The notes: a model not told the origin generated them from the sequence alone. Positions 1 to 9,006 are shown, counted from the stretch's first letter. The stretch is DNA of 64,000 bases from Hyphomicrobiales bacterium (GCA_021775415.1 JAJFHV010000016.1:91639-155638), one strand, 5' to 3'. Made by a program: numbers and translations.

Positions 1-556
1 TGATCTGCCAGTCGGCAACCACAAGTCCAAAATAGCTTCGAAAAATCGTATCAATATTATCGAATTGGATAAGTCCGGCATCCCTGCCCAACTGAAAAAT
101 CGGTTTCAAGCGCCGCGCCATTTCGCTTGGACCATTGTTCAAAACAATTTCACCCAAACGGCTCTTGCCGGAACTTGCGTGGGATATTGCCAATTGATTG
201 AGCGCCGCCGAAACATCTCCAGTAATCACCTGTATCCAGCTGATGGCAAACCCCACCAGCCCGCGCCGGAAACTTTCCAACGTAATCTCCTGTCGATCCA
301 GTTCCGGCATTGCAACTTTTGACGCCTGTCGTTGCACTGTCGCTGTCAGCAGGCCGTCACGGTCACCAAACCATTTGTACAGCGTTTCCTTGGAGCAACT
401 CGCACGCCGGGCAACAGATGCCATCGAAAACCGGTCCCCCTCCTCGACCATCAGATCAAGCACGGCTGTCAGCACCTCCTGCTGCCGCGCGGATGGTCCA
501 TTTTCTGCGTTGATACTGTTATCGGTCTGCTGGTCCAAAAAAACATCACCTTTCAT
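1..556 (-). CDS. TetR/AcrR-family transcriptional regulator (3' part cut by window edge)
   Basis: The frame is open from 556 to the left edge, so the C-terminus is missing; about 185 residues are visible. Residues about 22-70 form a TetR helix-turn-helix: a helix ending in a Glu-Glu-Gly turn, then SMASVARRA and CSKETLYKWFGDRDGL, the usual recognition helix followed by the Tyr-x-x-Phe-x-x-(K/R)-(D/E)-x-L signature. The rest resembles a TetR C-terminal ligand domain and gives no hint of the ligand. The ATG at 556 has no clear Shine-Dalgarno site. A TTG at 538 lies 7 nt after AAAGGTGA and could be the real start. A palindrome just upstream suggests autoregulation. Regulated genes probably lie outside the window or across the divergent csp promoter. 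Confidence 0.88.
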   Translation of the reverse strand, partial: MKGDVFLDQQTDNSINAENGPSARQQEVLTAVLDLMVEEGDRFSMASVARRASCSKETLYKWFGDRDGLLTATVQRQASKVAMPELDRQEITLESFRRGLVGFAISWIQVITGDVSAALNQLAISHASSGKSRLGEIVLNNGPSEMARRLKPIFQLGRDAGLIQFDNIDTIFRSYFGLVVADWQI

Positions 557-569
557 ATTTTATAACATA

Positions 570-589
570 GTACCGTACGGTACGGTACC
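570..589. promoter_or_regulatory. Palindromic operator upstream of the TetR gene
   Basis: GTACCGTACGGTAC (570-583) is a perfect 14-bp palindrome, followed by a further GGTACC half (584-589), so the GTAC/GGTAC unit is iterated. It lies 14 nt upstream of the TetR ATG. Its position and symmetry fit a TetR autoregulatory operator. Binding is inferred. Confidence 0.6.
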
Positions 590-705
590 TTGCAAGATGC
601 AACCAAGTACCCAATTGAGCTAATCACTGCAACGTGAAAACCTGGCAAAAATCGGATTTTTCGGGGTTTGCGCGCCGATATGCCGATTCCTTTTACAAAC
701 TCTAG

Positions 706-734
706 ACTTGCACCTTGCCCCGTTGGCGTATAAT
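706..734 (+). promoter_or_regulatory. Likely sigma-70 promoter of the cold-shock gene
   Basis: A consensus -10 box TATAAT is at 729-734. Upstream, ACTTGC/CTTGCA (706-712) sits 16-17 nt away as a weak -35. Transcription would begin near 741 and leave a leader of roughly 145 nt before the ATG at 887, the length expected for a cold-shock mRNA. Confidence 0.55.
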
Positions 735-740
735 CGTTTG

Positions 741-886
741 TCGTCGATATTTGCCGAACTCTTGTTGGTCCGCCTCTTCGTATATGGTTGCGCACTGTTC
801 AGATTTCTTTTCAAAATCGAATAACTGCGGAGTTGCCGTAAATTGCGGCAAGTCCAGCGCAAACACAGCCACGAAAGGCTACTACT
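741..886 (+). promoter_or_regulatory. Long 5' leader of the cold-shock gene
   Basis: This stretch between the predicted promoter and the csp ATG has no credible ORF. GAAAGG lies 8 nt before the ATG as ribosome-binding site. Cold-shock mRNAs of the CspA family commonly carry leaders of this length that refold with temperature. That this leader does so is inference. The stretch from 590 to 705 holds nothing else I can name. Confidence 0.4.
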
Positions 887-1096
887 ATGACTAACGGAAC
901 AGTAAAATTTTATAACTCACAAAAAGGCTTCGGCTTTATCGAGCCAGAAGATGGCTCCAAAGATGCATTTGTCCACGCCACCGCTTTGGAACGCGCAGGA
1001 ATAAATGGCCTCAACGAAGGTCAGAAGGTAAAATACAGCACCGAGACCGATTCGCGTAGTGGCAAAACTGCCGTTAGCGAGATCGAACTCGTTTAA
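887..1096 (+). CDS. Cold-shock protein, CspA family
   Basis: This 69-residue protein is a single cold-shock (OB-fold) domain and binds single-stranded RNA and DNA, acting as an RNA chaperone. RNP1 is visible as KGFGFI (residues 13-18) and RNP2 as DAFVHA (about 26-31). The opening NGTVKFYNSQKGFGFI is typical of the family, and the length matches it (66-72 aa). The start is supported by GAAAGG 8 nt upstream. The gene appears monocistronic, with its own promoter and long leader, and a strong hairpin lies 38 nt after the stop. Several paralogues are usual in these genomes, so I give no letter to the symbol. Confidence 0.96.
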   Translation: MTNGTVKFYNSQKGFGFIEPEDGSKDAFVHATALERAGINGLNEGQKVKYSTETDSRSGKTAVSEIELV

Positions 1097-1133
1097 TCTG
1101 GCAAGGGGCATTTTTGTTTCTTGAATTGAATTC

Positions 1134-1159
1134 GGGATCAGGCGCAATTGCCTGATCCC
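1134..1159. terminator. Hairpin between csp and the desaturase gene
   Basis: GGGATCAGGC (1134-1143) pairs perfectly with GCCTGATCCC (1150-1159) around a 6-nt loop, and outer TTGAATT/AATTCAA arms can extend the stem. A T-rich stretch (TTTTATTTTATT) begins about 18 nt later rather than directly after the stem. It is therefore an imperfect intrinsic terminator for csp, or a structural barrier in a csp-desaturase read-through message. Confidence 0.6.
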
Positions 1160-1189
1160 TCCAATTCAACGACAAATTTTATTTTATTC

Positions 1190-2233
1190 ATGAATATCCA
1201 AAAATCTGTGCCGATCAGTACAGCTTCCCTGGATGCAAAAGCGTGGGTGCAAATTCTATTGCACTATCGCCAATCCAGTAATATCCGCGCCATCACCGAG
1301 ATTGCAATTACCTTAATACCGTTTGTTGCACTTTGGCTGTTGATGTGGGCAGCACTTGATGTGAGCTATATCGCAACGCTTCTACTGGCCATTCCGACTG
1401 CAGGATTTTTGGTGCGGCTGTTTATGCTCCAGCACGATTGTGGGCACGGATCACTCTTTGAAAATAATTCCGCAAACAATTGGGTGGGCCGCATCTTCGG
1501 CGTTCTTACCTTTACTCCCTATAGTTTTTGGCAACACAATCACGCCATGCACCACGCCGGTTGTGGCAGTCTTGACCACCGTGGAATTGGCGACATCGAT
1601 ACACTCACGCTGAAAGAGTACCGCGAACGCTCAACATGGGGCCAGATTACCTACCGCATATACCGAAATCCAATTGTCTTGTTTGTTATCGGACCCGCTT
1701 ATATCTTCATTTTGCAACACCGCTTGCCGGTAGGCATGATGCAGCGTGGCTGGAAGCCATGGCTCAGTACAATGGGTACCAATCTCGCCATTCTGCTTGC
1801 AGCTACAGCAATTATTTGGCTGATCGGATTCAAAGAATTCGTGATGATACAGCTTCCCGTTACCATGTTGGCCGCATCTGTCGGCGTTTGGCTGTTTTAT
1901 ATCCAACACCAGTTTGAAGATACCTCCTGGGAAAATGCCTCCGAATGGGACCGCCACGACGCAGCTCTGCATGGCAGTTCCCACTACGATTTGCCGGCAC
2001 CGCTCAAATGGCTGACCGGCAATATCGGCGTTCATCATGTGCATCATCTTTGTAGCCACATTCCATTCTACAAGCTGCCCCACGTGCTGAAAGACCACCC
2101 GGAGCTGTACGAGGTTTGTCGGATTACGCTGCTCGAAAGTTTCCGCTGTGTGCGCTTGGCATTGTGGGATCAAAGCCAGCGTAAGTTGATAACCTTTCAG
2201 GAAGCACGCATCGCACTTCAACAGCCCGCTTAG
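1190..2233 (+). CDS. Membrane fatty-acid desaturase (omega-6/delta-12 type)
   Basis: This 347-residue integral membrane di-iron desaturase introduces a cis double bond into membrane acyl chains. The three histidine boxes are intact: HDCGH near residue 80, HNHAMHH near 117 and HHVHH near 283. Hydrophobic segments lie around 40-75, 175-205 and 210-245, as the family requires. The frame opens at 1148, but that start lies inside the hairpin loop; the ATG at 1190 is the better choice. Its position behind a cold-shock gene makes regulation by low temperature plausible, as more unsaturated lipids maintain fluidity. pdxJ lies convergent, 6 nt beyond the stop. The positional specificity of the double bond cannot be read from sequence. 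Confidence 0.92.
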   Translation: MNIQKSVPISTASLDAKAWVQILLHYRQSSNIRAITEIAITLIPFVALWLLMWAALDVSYIATLLLAIPTAGFLVRLFMLQHDCGHGSLFENNSANNWVGRIFGVLTFTPYSFWQHNHAMHHAGCGSLDHRGIGDIDTLTLKEYRERSTWGQITYRIYRNPIVLFVIGPAYIFILQHRLPVGMMQRGWKPWLSTMGTNLAILLAATAIIWLIGFKEFVMIQLPVTMLAASVGVWLFYIQHQFEDTSWENASEWDRHDAALHGSSHYDLPAPLKWLTGNIGVHHVHHLCSHIPFYKLPHVLKDHPELYEVCRITLLESFRCVRLALWDQSQRKLITFQEARIALQQPA

Positions 2234-2239
2234 CTAGCT

Positions 2240-2983
2240 CTACCCCAAGGCTTCAATAAACCGCTCAACTGCTTTGGCCATACCGTGTTCCAGTGCTTCA
2301 GCGGTTAACCCGTGACCGATAGAGACCTCCATCAAATTGGGAACAACCGCGGCCAGTGCGGGTAAATTTGATACGGTCAAGTCGTGCCCGGCATTTACAC
2401 CCAACCCCAATGATTTCGCATAGCCGGCTGTTTGTTCAAGATCAGCCAGGCAGGCACTTGCCGCAGCTTCATCATCGTAACAACCACCGTATGGGCCGGT
2501 ATAAAGCTCAATCCGGTCAGCGCCTGTTTCAGAGGCGATATCAATTTCCTCTTTTGATGCATCCGGATCACAAAACAGGGAAACCCGTGTGCCGTTGTCC
2601 TTCAACCGCTGCACCACCGATCTCAGAAAGTTTCCTTTGCCTATAAAATCCCAACCGTGATCCGACGTTGGTTGATCCCGATCATCCGGAACCAGTGTGA
2701 CCTGCTCCGGTTCGTTCGCCTCGGCAAGCGCCAAAAACTCTTCTGTAGGGTAGCCCTCAATGTTAAATTCGCGTCCCGCAAACTCATCATCAATCAGCGC
2801 GCGAAGCTCTGGAAGATCCGAAAAACGAATGTGGCGTTGGTCCGGTCTCGGGTGAACGGTCAAGCCTGCAGCCCCCGATTGCAGTGCAACACGCCCAAGC
2901 GCGGTAACGCTTGGCCAAGGCAAATCCCTGCGATTGCGCAACAAAGCAATGGCGTTAACATTGACTGACAACTTTGCTAGCAT
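2240..2983 (-). CDS. pdxJ: Pyridoxine 5'-phosphate synthase
   Basis: This cytoplasmic TIM-barrel enzyme condenses 3-amino-2-oxopropyl phosphate (1-amino-acetone-3-phosphate) with 1-deoxyxylulose 5-phosphate to form pyridoxine 5'-phosphate, the last ring-forming step of DXP-dependent vitamin B6 synthesis. The 247-residue length is normal. Family landmarks are [13 protein letters not shown] at the N-terminus, [16 protein letters not shown] (His and Arg of the active site), a central FNIEGYP (catalytic Glu), the VSLFCDPD strand and the C-terminal VSIGHGL phosphate loop. It stands alone, convergent with the desaturase and just downstream of the sensor-kinase gene on the same strand. Confidence 0.97.
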   Translation of the reverse strand: MLAKLSVNVNAIALLRNRRDLPWPSVTALGRVALQSGAAGLTVHPRPDQRHIRFSDLPELRALIDDEFAGREFNIEGYPTEEFLALAEANEPEQVTLVPDDRDQPTSDHGWDFIGKGNFLRSVVQRLKDNGTRVSLFCDPDASKEEIDIASETGADRIELYTGPYGGCYDDEAAASACLADLEQTAGYAKSLGLGVNAGHDLTVSNLPALAAVVPNLMEVSIGHGLTAEALEHGMAKAVERFIEALG

Positions 2984-3072
2984 AAGAGGTTTCCAATTAC
3001 CCTTTGATCTTTGGAATTAACCGGTCACACAATCAAGGTCAAAAACCTGTAAATCGCAAATTTTTCAAACTG

Positions 3073-5931
3073 TCATGCAACTTTGGTAATCGCGCTGTCC
3101 CGCTTGAGCCAGAAGTTAATTTTTTCCTCCAGCATGTCAGGAGAAACCGGTTTGGGAAGATAATCGTCCATCCCGGATTCAAGACACCTTTCCTTGTCGC
3201 CTTCGATCGCGTGGGCGGTAACGCCAATCACCGGAGTGCGTTTTCCGCTATCGTGTTCGCGTCTGCGAATTTCCTGGGTGACTTCAAAACCATCCATTCC
3301 CGGCAGGGAAACGTCCATACAGATAACCTTTGGCTTGTGGCGTGTATAAAGCTCCAATGCCTCTTCGCCGTCGTTTGCGATCATGAATGAAATTTCAGTA
3401 CTTATCAGAATTTGGGTAAAGAGGAGCTGGTTAACCTCATTGTCTTCCACCAAAAGCACTTCAATCGTATCATCATTACCCTCGTCGACCACCTGCTCAA
3501 CAGCAGGTTTGCCTGCCACTTCAACCGCGTGAATTTTCTGAGAATCTTTGGATGGATTTGCAGCGCCAATACTCTTTGCCATGGCAATGCCAGGATTTAA
3601 ATGTTCACCATGTGGTCGCTTTTCTTGCAGCACCCGAACTATGGTTTCAAGCAACAAGGCGGAGCGGGCAGGTTTTATCAGGTGTCCCTGAATTCCTAAA
3701 GATGAGAACATCCGCCCATCTTCCATTTGATCCACCGACGTCAACATCACAATTGGCACGTCACGGGTTTTAGAATCTGCACGAATGGCTGCAGCTACAT
3801 CGCTACCGGTCATGTCTGGCATGTGATAATCAAGCACCACTGCGTCAGGCGTGATACCCTGCTCGGCAGCAGCTTTCAAAACAGAGAGCGCCTCCTTGCC
3901 ACTTGCAGCCGCAGCGGAATCGAAATTCCAGGTGGCCATTTGTTCGGACAGGATAGAGCGGTTCACCTCATTGTCGTCTACAATCAAAATCCTCGCACCC
4001 GACATTTTCTGCGGCGTAGCGTTCTTGGGCATTTCCTCGCCATGAATTGGCAGACTGACATCAAACCAAAATGTCGAGCCTTCACCTTGTTTCGATTGAA
4101 CTCCAATTTCTCCACCCATCAATTTCACAAGTGAATACGAAATTGTCAGGCCGAGCCCGGTTCCTTCATGCTTGCGAGTCGCAGAGTTATCCACTTGCGA
4201 GAATTTTTCGAATATCCGATCACACGTCTCCGGTGCAATGCCGATGCCCGTATCTTCAATTCTGAAATGCAATTTGGTGTTGCCGCTTTCATCTTTCTTG
4301 CCATCAACATCAATAAAAATATGACCTTGCTCGGTAAATTTCACTGCATTGCCGAGCAAATTGGTAACGATCTGTCGCAATCGACCCACATCACCCTCAT
4401 ACATTTCGGGCAAATCTGGCGCAATGCGAACCGAGAGTTCCAGATCTTTTTCAGCAATCTTGGATGAGACCAGGGTAGCAACATCTTCAATCGCTTCCAC
4501 CAGGACAAACGGTACCGGGTCAAGTTCCATTTGACCCGCATCAATTTTGGAGAAGTCCAGTATATCATTGATAATCGTCAACAGCGAAGCACCTGACTTG
4601 ACGATGATGTCGGCGAAGGTTTTCTGCTTTTCGTTGAGTTCGGTTCTGGCCAGCAATTCCGCCATACCCATTACCCCATTCATGGGAGTGCGAATTTCAT
4701 GGCTCATATTTGCAAGAAATTCCGATTTGGCCCGATCGGCAGATTGAGCCTTGGCCCGAGCTTCCTCCAACTCAAACTGGCGCTGTATGTTCTCGGTCAC
4801 ATCACGACCAACCCCTAGGTATCCCTTGAACTGATTGGCCTCGTCAAAAATGGGATTACCGCTGACTGAGAGCCAGATGTCATTTCCACTCCTGTTTTTT
4901 CGCGAGTGTGTCACGTCTACAAATGGCTCACGATCCTCAAGGAGTTTCAGATGCGCTTCAAGCTCTTCCGGTTTCAGCCCGGGAATGCCGGTTTCTCTGC
5001 GCGTCTTGCCAAGAAGCATCTCCGGTTTCACATGAGTGACTTCCTCAAATGGTTCTGAAAAATAGGAAAACCGGAGGTTTTCATCCATTTCCCATATCCA
5101 GTCTGCATTGATGTTTGCAAGAATTTCCAAACGCGATCGGCCACGTTCAGCCTGCCCGGTTTTTTCCACGATGCGGCGCATCATTTTCTGGATGAAGATA
5201 TCGAGCGGCAGGAATACCGCCAATCCAAGAATTACCAGCGCCCCAAGTGTAATCAGCAGAAATCTTTCTAGGAGAACACCCTGGGCGCCCGCCTGTATGT
5301 TGCCATAATTGTGCAGGCTCTCCACCGCCTGGAGATTGCTGACCGTCACAATGTTATCAAAGGCTGAAAAAATTTCCCGCGCGACCCAATGAATGTCAGC
5401 AGTGGTCTTTGCTTCCTCAATTTTCCTGGGTGACAACATTGAATAGTGATCCTTAAACGGATCATCCAGTTTCATGTACCGCGAACGGTCCAATACCACT
5501 GTAATCAAATGACCATCTAACCCGTTCCAAATCTTGTGCAACGTTTCGACTTCAACGCGCGCCTTGTTTTGATAAAACAACAGCGCTTTCTTGAATGGAA
5601 TTATCGCCTGATCCATCGGTTGGTTAGACAGGATTTGCCGACGCTGTTCGATCGTTTTACTACGCAACAGCGCTTCCACCCGGGGATTAGATAGCTTTTC
5701 AGGTGTTTCTACGGCAATTTGATCAGCCTTGTCCGCAAGGACCCGCATTGCCACACTGACCTTGCCAAACTGACTGGTTAGCGCCTGTACATCAACGATA
5801 CGATGATTCTGTTCGCCCTGTTCGGCGTAAAATTTCATGCAAATCGCCGCGACCAAACCCAGGGTGAGCACGTAACAACCACGCATGCACCAAGAAGCGG
5901 TTTTCCAACGACTAATATGCCGGCTACCCAT
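3073..5931 (-). CDS. Hybrid sensor histidine kinase with PAS and two receiver domains
   Basis: The protein has 952 residues. Order: a membrane segment near the N-terminus (about 15-35), a periplasmic domain of about 190 residues, a second membrane segment (about 220-245), a PAS domain (about 265-390), a HisKA dimerisation domain with phosphate-accepting HEIRTPMNG (about 415), a HATPase domain with N, G1 and G2 boxes (about 530-645), and two receivers (about 665-785, starting ILIVDDNEVNRS, and 830-945, starting VLLVEDNEVNQ), each with phospho-Asp in VVLDYHMP / VICMDVSLP. No HPt domain follows, so a separate phosphotransfer protein is expected. The frame opens at 5970 with TTG, but ATG at 5931 has GAGGA 7 nt upstream. 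The stimulus is unknown, and no response regulator is adjacent. Confidence 0.94.
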   Translation of the reverse strand: MGSRHISRWKTASWCMRGCYVLTLGLVAAICMKFYAEQGEQNHRIVDVQALTSQFGKVSVAMRVLADKADQIAVETPEKLSNPRVEALLRSKTIEQRRQILSNQPMDQAIIPFKKALLFYQNKARVEVETLHKIWNGLDGHLITVVLDRSRYMKLDDPFKDHYSMLSPRKIEEAKTTADIHWVAREIFSAFDNIVTVSNLQAVESLHNYGNIQAGAQGVLLERFLLITLGALVILGLAVFLPLDIFIQKMMRRIVEKTGQAERGRSRLEILANINADWIWEMDENLRFSYFSEPFEEVTHVKPEMLLGKTRRETGIPGLKPEELEAHLKLLEDREPFVDVTHSRKNRSGNDIWLSVSGNPIFDEANQFKGYLGVGRDVTENIQRQFELEEARAKAQSADRAKSEFLANMSHEIRTPMNGVMGMAELLARTELNEKQKTFADIIVKSGASLLTIINDILDFSKIDAGQMELDPVPFVLVEAIEDVATLVSSKIAEKDLELSVRIAPDLPEMYEGDVGRLRQIVTNLLGNAVKFTEQGHIFIDVDGKKDESGNTKLHFRIEDTGIGIAPETCDRIFEKFSQVDNSATRKHEGTGLGLTISYSLVKLMGGEIGVQSKQGEGSTFWFDVSLPIHGEEMPKNATPQKMSGARILIVDDNEVNRSILSEQMATWNFDSAAAASGKEALSVLKAAAEQGITPDAVVLDYHMPDMTGSDVAAAIRADSKTRDVPIVMLTSVDQMEDGRMFSSLGIQGHLIKPARSALLLETIVRVLQEKRPHGEHLNPGIAMAKSIGAANPSKDSQKIHAVEVAGKPAVEQVVDEGNDDTIEVLLVEDNEVNQLLFTQILISTEISFMIANDGEEALELYTRHKPKVICMDVSLPGMDGFEVTQEIRRREHDSGKRTPVIGVTAHAIEGDKERCLESGMDDYLPKPVSPDMLEEKINFWLKRDSAITKVA

Positions 5932-6028
5932 AAAGTATTCCTCGGAATACGCCCAAATCCACACTAGCAAGCTCTTTGATACGCAAATTTGGTTAATTTG
6001 TTCTGAAAAAGTGAATTAAATTCAGCCG

Positions 6029-7156
6029 TTATTTGATGATGGTTAGACGCTCCGCAGCGCGGGTAATTGCAGTGTAAAGCCAACGATCCCGATGCTCGCG
6101 AAACGCATAGCTTTCATCAAATAATACCACTTCATTCCATTGCGAACCCTGTGCTTTGTGAACCGTCAAAGCATAACCGTAATCAAATTCATCATGACGT
6201 CGCCGAATTTGCCACGGCACTTCCCGCTCCGGCTCCTCAAATGCCGCTTTTAGCAGTTTGACTTTCGCCGAATATCGTTCAATTCCATCATCTTCCGAAC
6301 GGATCAGAACATTCATTGAGGGTTTGACGGTCCGGGCCGCACTGGTAACTTGCCAGAGGGAACCATTGAGCAGACCCTTCTTGGGATCGTTCCTGAGGCA
6401 CACCAGTTTGTCACCTGCTGCAGGGAGCGGCCCTTCAAAATCTTTCAAATCCCGAAGCCGCTGATTGTATCGCCTGCGCGTCCGATTTGTTCCAACAAGT
6501 ACCTGGTCGGCTCCTAGCACCACTTCCGTTGTTACATCTGACTTTGAAATGACCCTGACCGCATCGCCATAGTCACCGATCATCACCTGACTACCCTCAC
6601 GTACCTGGCGGGCGATCTCGATAACAGGATTGTCGAGCGCTTGCCGGTGAATGGACTCCAGCAATATATCCGGCTCGTGTTCGGTAAAAAAACCGGCACC
6701 GGAAACCGGAGGCAATTGACCCGGATCTCCCAGCACCAAAACCGGCGTACCAAACGACAAAAGGTCACGACCGAGTTCCTCATCAACCATTGAACACTCG
6801 TCAATGATAATCATCGCTGCCTTGGAAACGGAGCTCTGTCGGTTAAGCGAAAACATCGGCAGGACTTCCTTCTTGCCGGTGTCCGTGTCCTCAACCGTTT
6901 CCTCTCCCCTTGGCCGGTAGATCAGCGAGTGGATGGTGGAAGCCTTGGTAGCCCCTCTGGAGCGTAATACCTGCGCCGCTTTCCCGGTGAACGCAGCAAA
7001 CAACACATCGCCGTCAACGCCCTCCGCCAAATGCCGCGCCAGAGTAGTTTTACCAGTTCCGGCGTAACCAAACAGGCGGAATATCTGCCGCTCTCCTGCT
7101 TTGAGCCAGCGGTTAACCGCTACGAGTGCCTGGTCTTGTTCGGGGGAAAAATCCAT
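6029..7156 (-). CDS. RecD-like ATP-dependent DNA helicase (AAA_30 / UvrD_C_2)
   Basis: This 375-residue superfamily 1 helicase core resembles RecD2 and T4 Dda. Walker A is GYAGTGKTT (about 29-37), Walker B is DECSMV (about 118), and a GDPGQLPPV motif III follows near 143. The C-terminal part carries ALTVHKAQGSQW (motif V) and a closing YTAITRA (motif VI). It lacks the long N-terminal region of RecD proper, so it is a stand-alone short helicase. Databases often label such proteins exodeoxyribonuclease V alpha-like. The start at 7156 precedes MDFSPEQDQAL, the expected Q-motif region. It lies 41 nt downstream of the LysE gene on the same strand and may be co-transcribed. Confidence 0.88.
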   Translation of the reverse strand: MDFSPEQDQALVAVNRWLKAGERQIFRLFGYAGTGKTTLARHLAEGVDGDVLFAAFTGKAAQVLRSRGATKASTIHSLIYRPRGEETVEDTDTGKKEVLPMFSLNRQSSVSKAAMIIIDECSMVDEELGRDLLSFGTPVLVLGDPGQLPPVSGAGFFTEHEPDILLESIHRQALDNPVIEIARQVREGSQVMIGDYGDAVRVISKSDVTTEVVLGADQVLVGTNRTRRRYNQRLRDLKDFEGPLPAAGDKLVCLRNDPKKGLLNGSLWQVTSAARTVKPSMNVLIRSEDDGIERYSAKVKLLKAAFEEPEREVPWQIRRRHDEFDYGYALTVHKAQGSQWNEVVLFDESYAFREHRDRWLYTAITRAAERLTIIK

Positions 7157-7197
7157 CCCAGATCAATGGCACGATTCGGACGTATGAAAAAGCCAAC

Positions 7198-7791
7198 TCA
7201 GCGCAGCATCGGCCAAAGACTGGCAACCAACAACACCGCCATGGAAATATTGAAAATACGAAGTCGTTTTGGATCGGATAACCACTCGCGCAAACCGACA
7301 CCAAACCCACACCAAACAGCATTTGCGGGGACGGTTGACAGCGCGAATACAACAACGACGATAGCAGCAGATACCGTGAAGTTTGCCGGGTTTGTGTAGA
7401 CAGCAACTGCCGTCACTCCCATCACCCAACCCTTGGGATTTACCCACTGGAAGGCAGCTGCTTCCAGGAATCTCATCGGGCGCCCTTTTTCATCCCCGTC
7501 TTTCATTGGTCCAGAGTTGGCAATGCGCCATGCGAGGTAAATCAGATAAGCAGCGCCTGCAAATTTAATTGCGGTAAACACACCGGGGGAACGCTCCAGT
7601 ATCTGCCAAAGCCCCAACGCAATGCAGGCAATCATGAAGGAAAAACCAAAAATAATCCCCAGCATGTGCGGAATGGTTTTGACAAATCCGTAGTTCACAC
7701 CGGAAGTCAGAACCATCAAATTGTTGGGCCCGGGCGTGGTAGAGGCAACCAGGGCAAATCCGGTTAACGCCAACAGGACTTCAAAGGACAT
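7198..7791 (-). CDS. LysE/RhtB-family amino-acid exporter
   Basis: A 197-residue inner-membrane protein with five to six hydrophobic segments. The family signature TPGPNNLMVLTSG is near residue 19-31, and an aromatic-rich stretch with FQWVNPKGWVM is near 113. LysE/RhtB proteins export amino acids such as lysine, homoserine or threonine, or small derivatives, driven by proton motive force. The substrate cannot be told from sequence. The helicase gene lies 41 nt downstream on the same strand. A divergent Tat-signal gene starts 92 nt away. Confidence 0.9.
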   Translation of the reverse strand: MSFEVLLALTGFALVASTTPGPNNLMVLTSGVNYGFVKTIPHMLGIIFGFSFMIACIALGLWQILERSPGVFTAIKFAGAAYLIYLAWRIANSGPMKDGDEKGRPMRFLEAAAFQWVNPKGWVMGVTAVAVYTNPANFTVSAAIVVVVFALSTVPANAVWCGFGVGLREWLSDPKRLRIFNISMAVLLVASLWPMLR

Positions 7792-7883
7792 TTTAGTTCT
7801 CCAGCTAGGTCAGCATTGTTGACCTATATATTGAATTCTGTCAAGCCACTGGAAATTGAAAAACTTATGCTTATCTTGAGCAT

Positions 7884-8408
7884 ATGAACAGACGCCAATT
7901 CCTTTCAAGCCTCGCCGCATTCGCTCTCGCACCTGCGGTCCGCCTGCCTGCATTTGCAGGCGCTGCATCGGCTCCCGTGGCAAGTGCAGCAGTTCCTGCC
8001 GCGACCTACAAATGGGCGGAAACCATCGTACGGGCCCACAACAAGTGCAATCTTGGAATGCTCCAGCGATTGCTGGCACTTGATCCCGCAACTGCCGCAG
8101 CACTCAAATCTGAGCTATTGAAGAATGGTGTAATCTCTACGGCCAAAAATGCCTATGGCATGCACACCGCGGTCAAACCGCTTTACACAGAAGTCTTCCC
8201 GCAGGTGAAATCAGCCACAGAAAAACTGGCCGATAGCGTTGGTGAAAAAATTGAGGAACTGCTGGACGAAGAAACGGACGAAGACGACATCGATGAAACT
8301 GCTGAAGCAAACGATCCAACCATTGATGAAGTTTCTCTGCAATCAGATGAAGACCCGCAAGATCCGGAAAACACTGTAACTAAGCCTGATCCTCGGGAAG
8401 AGAGCTGA
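7884..8408 (+). CDS. Secreted protein of unknown function with Tat-like signal and acidic tail
   Basis: I do not recognise this 174-residue protein. The N-terminus MNRRQFLSSLAAFALAP is a twin-arginine-like signal (RRQFL plus a hydrophobic stretch), with cleavage likely near an Ala-rich AFAGAASA stretch at about 28-35. The middle (about 45-110) is a small folded region with a single Cys near 54. The last 60 residues are very rich in Asp and Glu and look disordered, possibly binding cations. The gene is alone on its strand, and its stop abuts the ilvH stop. Codon usage resembles its neighbours. Confidence 0.75.
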   Translation: MNRRQFLSSLAAFALAPAVRLPAFAGAASAPVASAAVPAATYKWAETIVRAHNKCNLGMLQRLLALDPATAAALKSELLKNGVISTAKNAYGMHTAVKPLYTEVFPQVKSATEKLADSVGEKIEELLDEETDEDDIDETAEANDPTIDEVSLQSDEDPQDPENTVTKPDPREES

Positions 8409-8990
8409 CTACATCCCGTCCTTGCCCCGGCTTACGGCTGCAACGCCGGTGCGGCAGACTTCGACCAGACCCAGTGGTTCCATGATCGCAATGAACTGCT
8501 CAACCTTGCTAATCCGGCCAGTAATCTCAAACGTGAAATGTTCAGTTGAAGCATCAATGACCTGGGCCCGAAAAGCATCGGCAAGTCGCATCGCCTCAAC
8601 CCGGTTTTCGCCCTTGCCAGCAACCTTTACCATTGCCAGTTCGCGTTCCAGGGGCTTTTCATAGCCTTTCAATTCCGCAATCAGGGTTAAATCAATCACC
8701 CGGTGGACAGGCACCATGCGCTCCAACTGCTTCTTGATCTGATCAAGCACATGCAGTGTTCCGGATGATACTACCGTAATCCGCGACAAATGTTTGTCAT
8801 GACTGGTTTCAGAAACCGTCAGGCTTTCGATGTTGTAACCACGTCCGGAAAACAGCCCAATTACCCTGGCAAGCACGCCCGGCTGGTTGTCCACCAGAAC
8901 AGCCAACACGTGGGACCGGGGCTTTTCGGTTTCCTCAACAATGAAGTAGGCAGAGCCAGTGCCGGATTGGTGAGCTTTTTTTGCATTCAT
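8409..8990 (-). CDS. ilvH: Acetolactate synthase small (regulatory) subunit
   Basis: This regulatory subunit activates the catalytic subunit and gives valine feedback inhibition at the first shared step of Val/Leu/Ile synthesis. The N-terminal ACT domain is clear: SHVLAVLVDNQPGVLARVIGL followed by GYNIESLTV. The C-terminal ALS_ss_C domain follows from about residue 90. The frame extends upstream to TTG 9020, but ATG 8990 is preceded by GAGGTC with good spacing. The partner ilvB is not adjacent, because an EamA transporter gene lies between them. The three genes are nevertheless spaced as one operon, 16 nt from transporter stop to this ATG. Confidence 0.96.
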   Translation of the reverse strand: MNAKKAHQSGTGSAYFIVEETEKPRSHVLAVLVDNQPGVLARVIGLFSGRGYNIESLTVSETSHDKHLSRITVVSSGTLHVLDQIKKQLERMVPVHRVIDLTLIAELKGYEKPLERELAMVKVAGKGENRVEAMRLADAFRAQVIDASTEHFTFEITGRISKVEQFIAIMEPLGLVEVCRTGVAAVSRGKDGM

Positions 8991-9006
8991 GGTTTTGACC
9001 TCAGAA

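Noticed and set aside
1148..1189. Upstream extension of the desaturase frame starting at 1148
   Set aside because: The start lies in the loop of a strong hairpin and has no ribosome-binding site; the extra 14 residues do not resemble a desaturase N-terminus.
1631..2221. A 196-codon minus-strand frame across the desaturase gene
   Set aside because: It is a shadow of the real gene; the plus-strand frame has all three histidine boxes.
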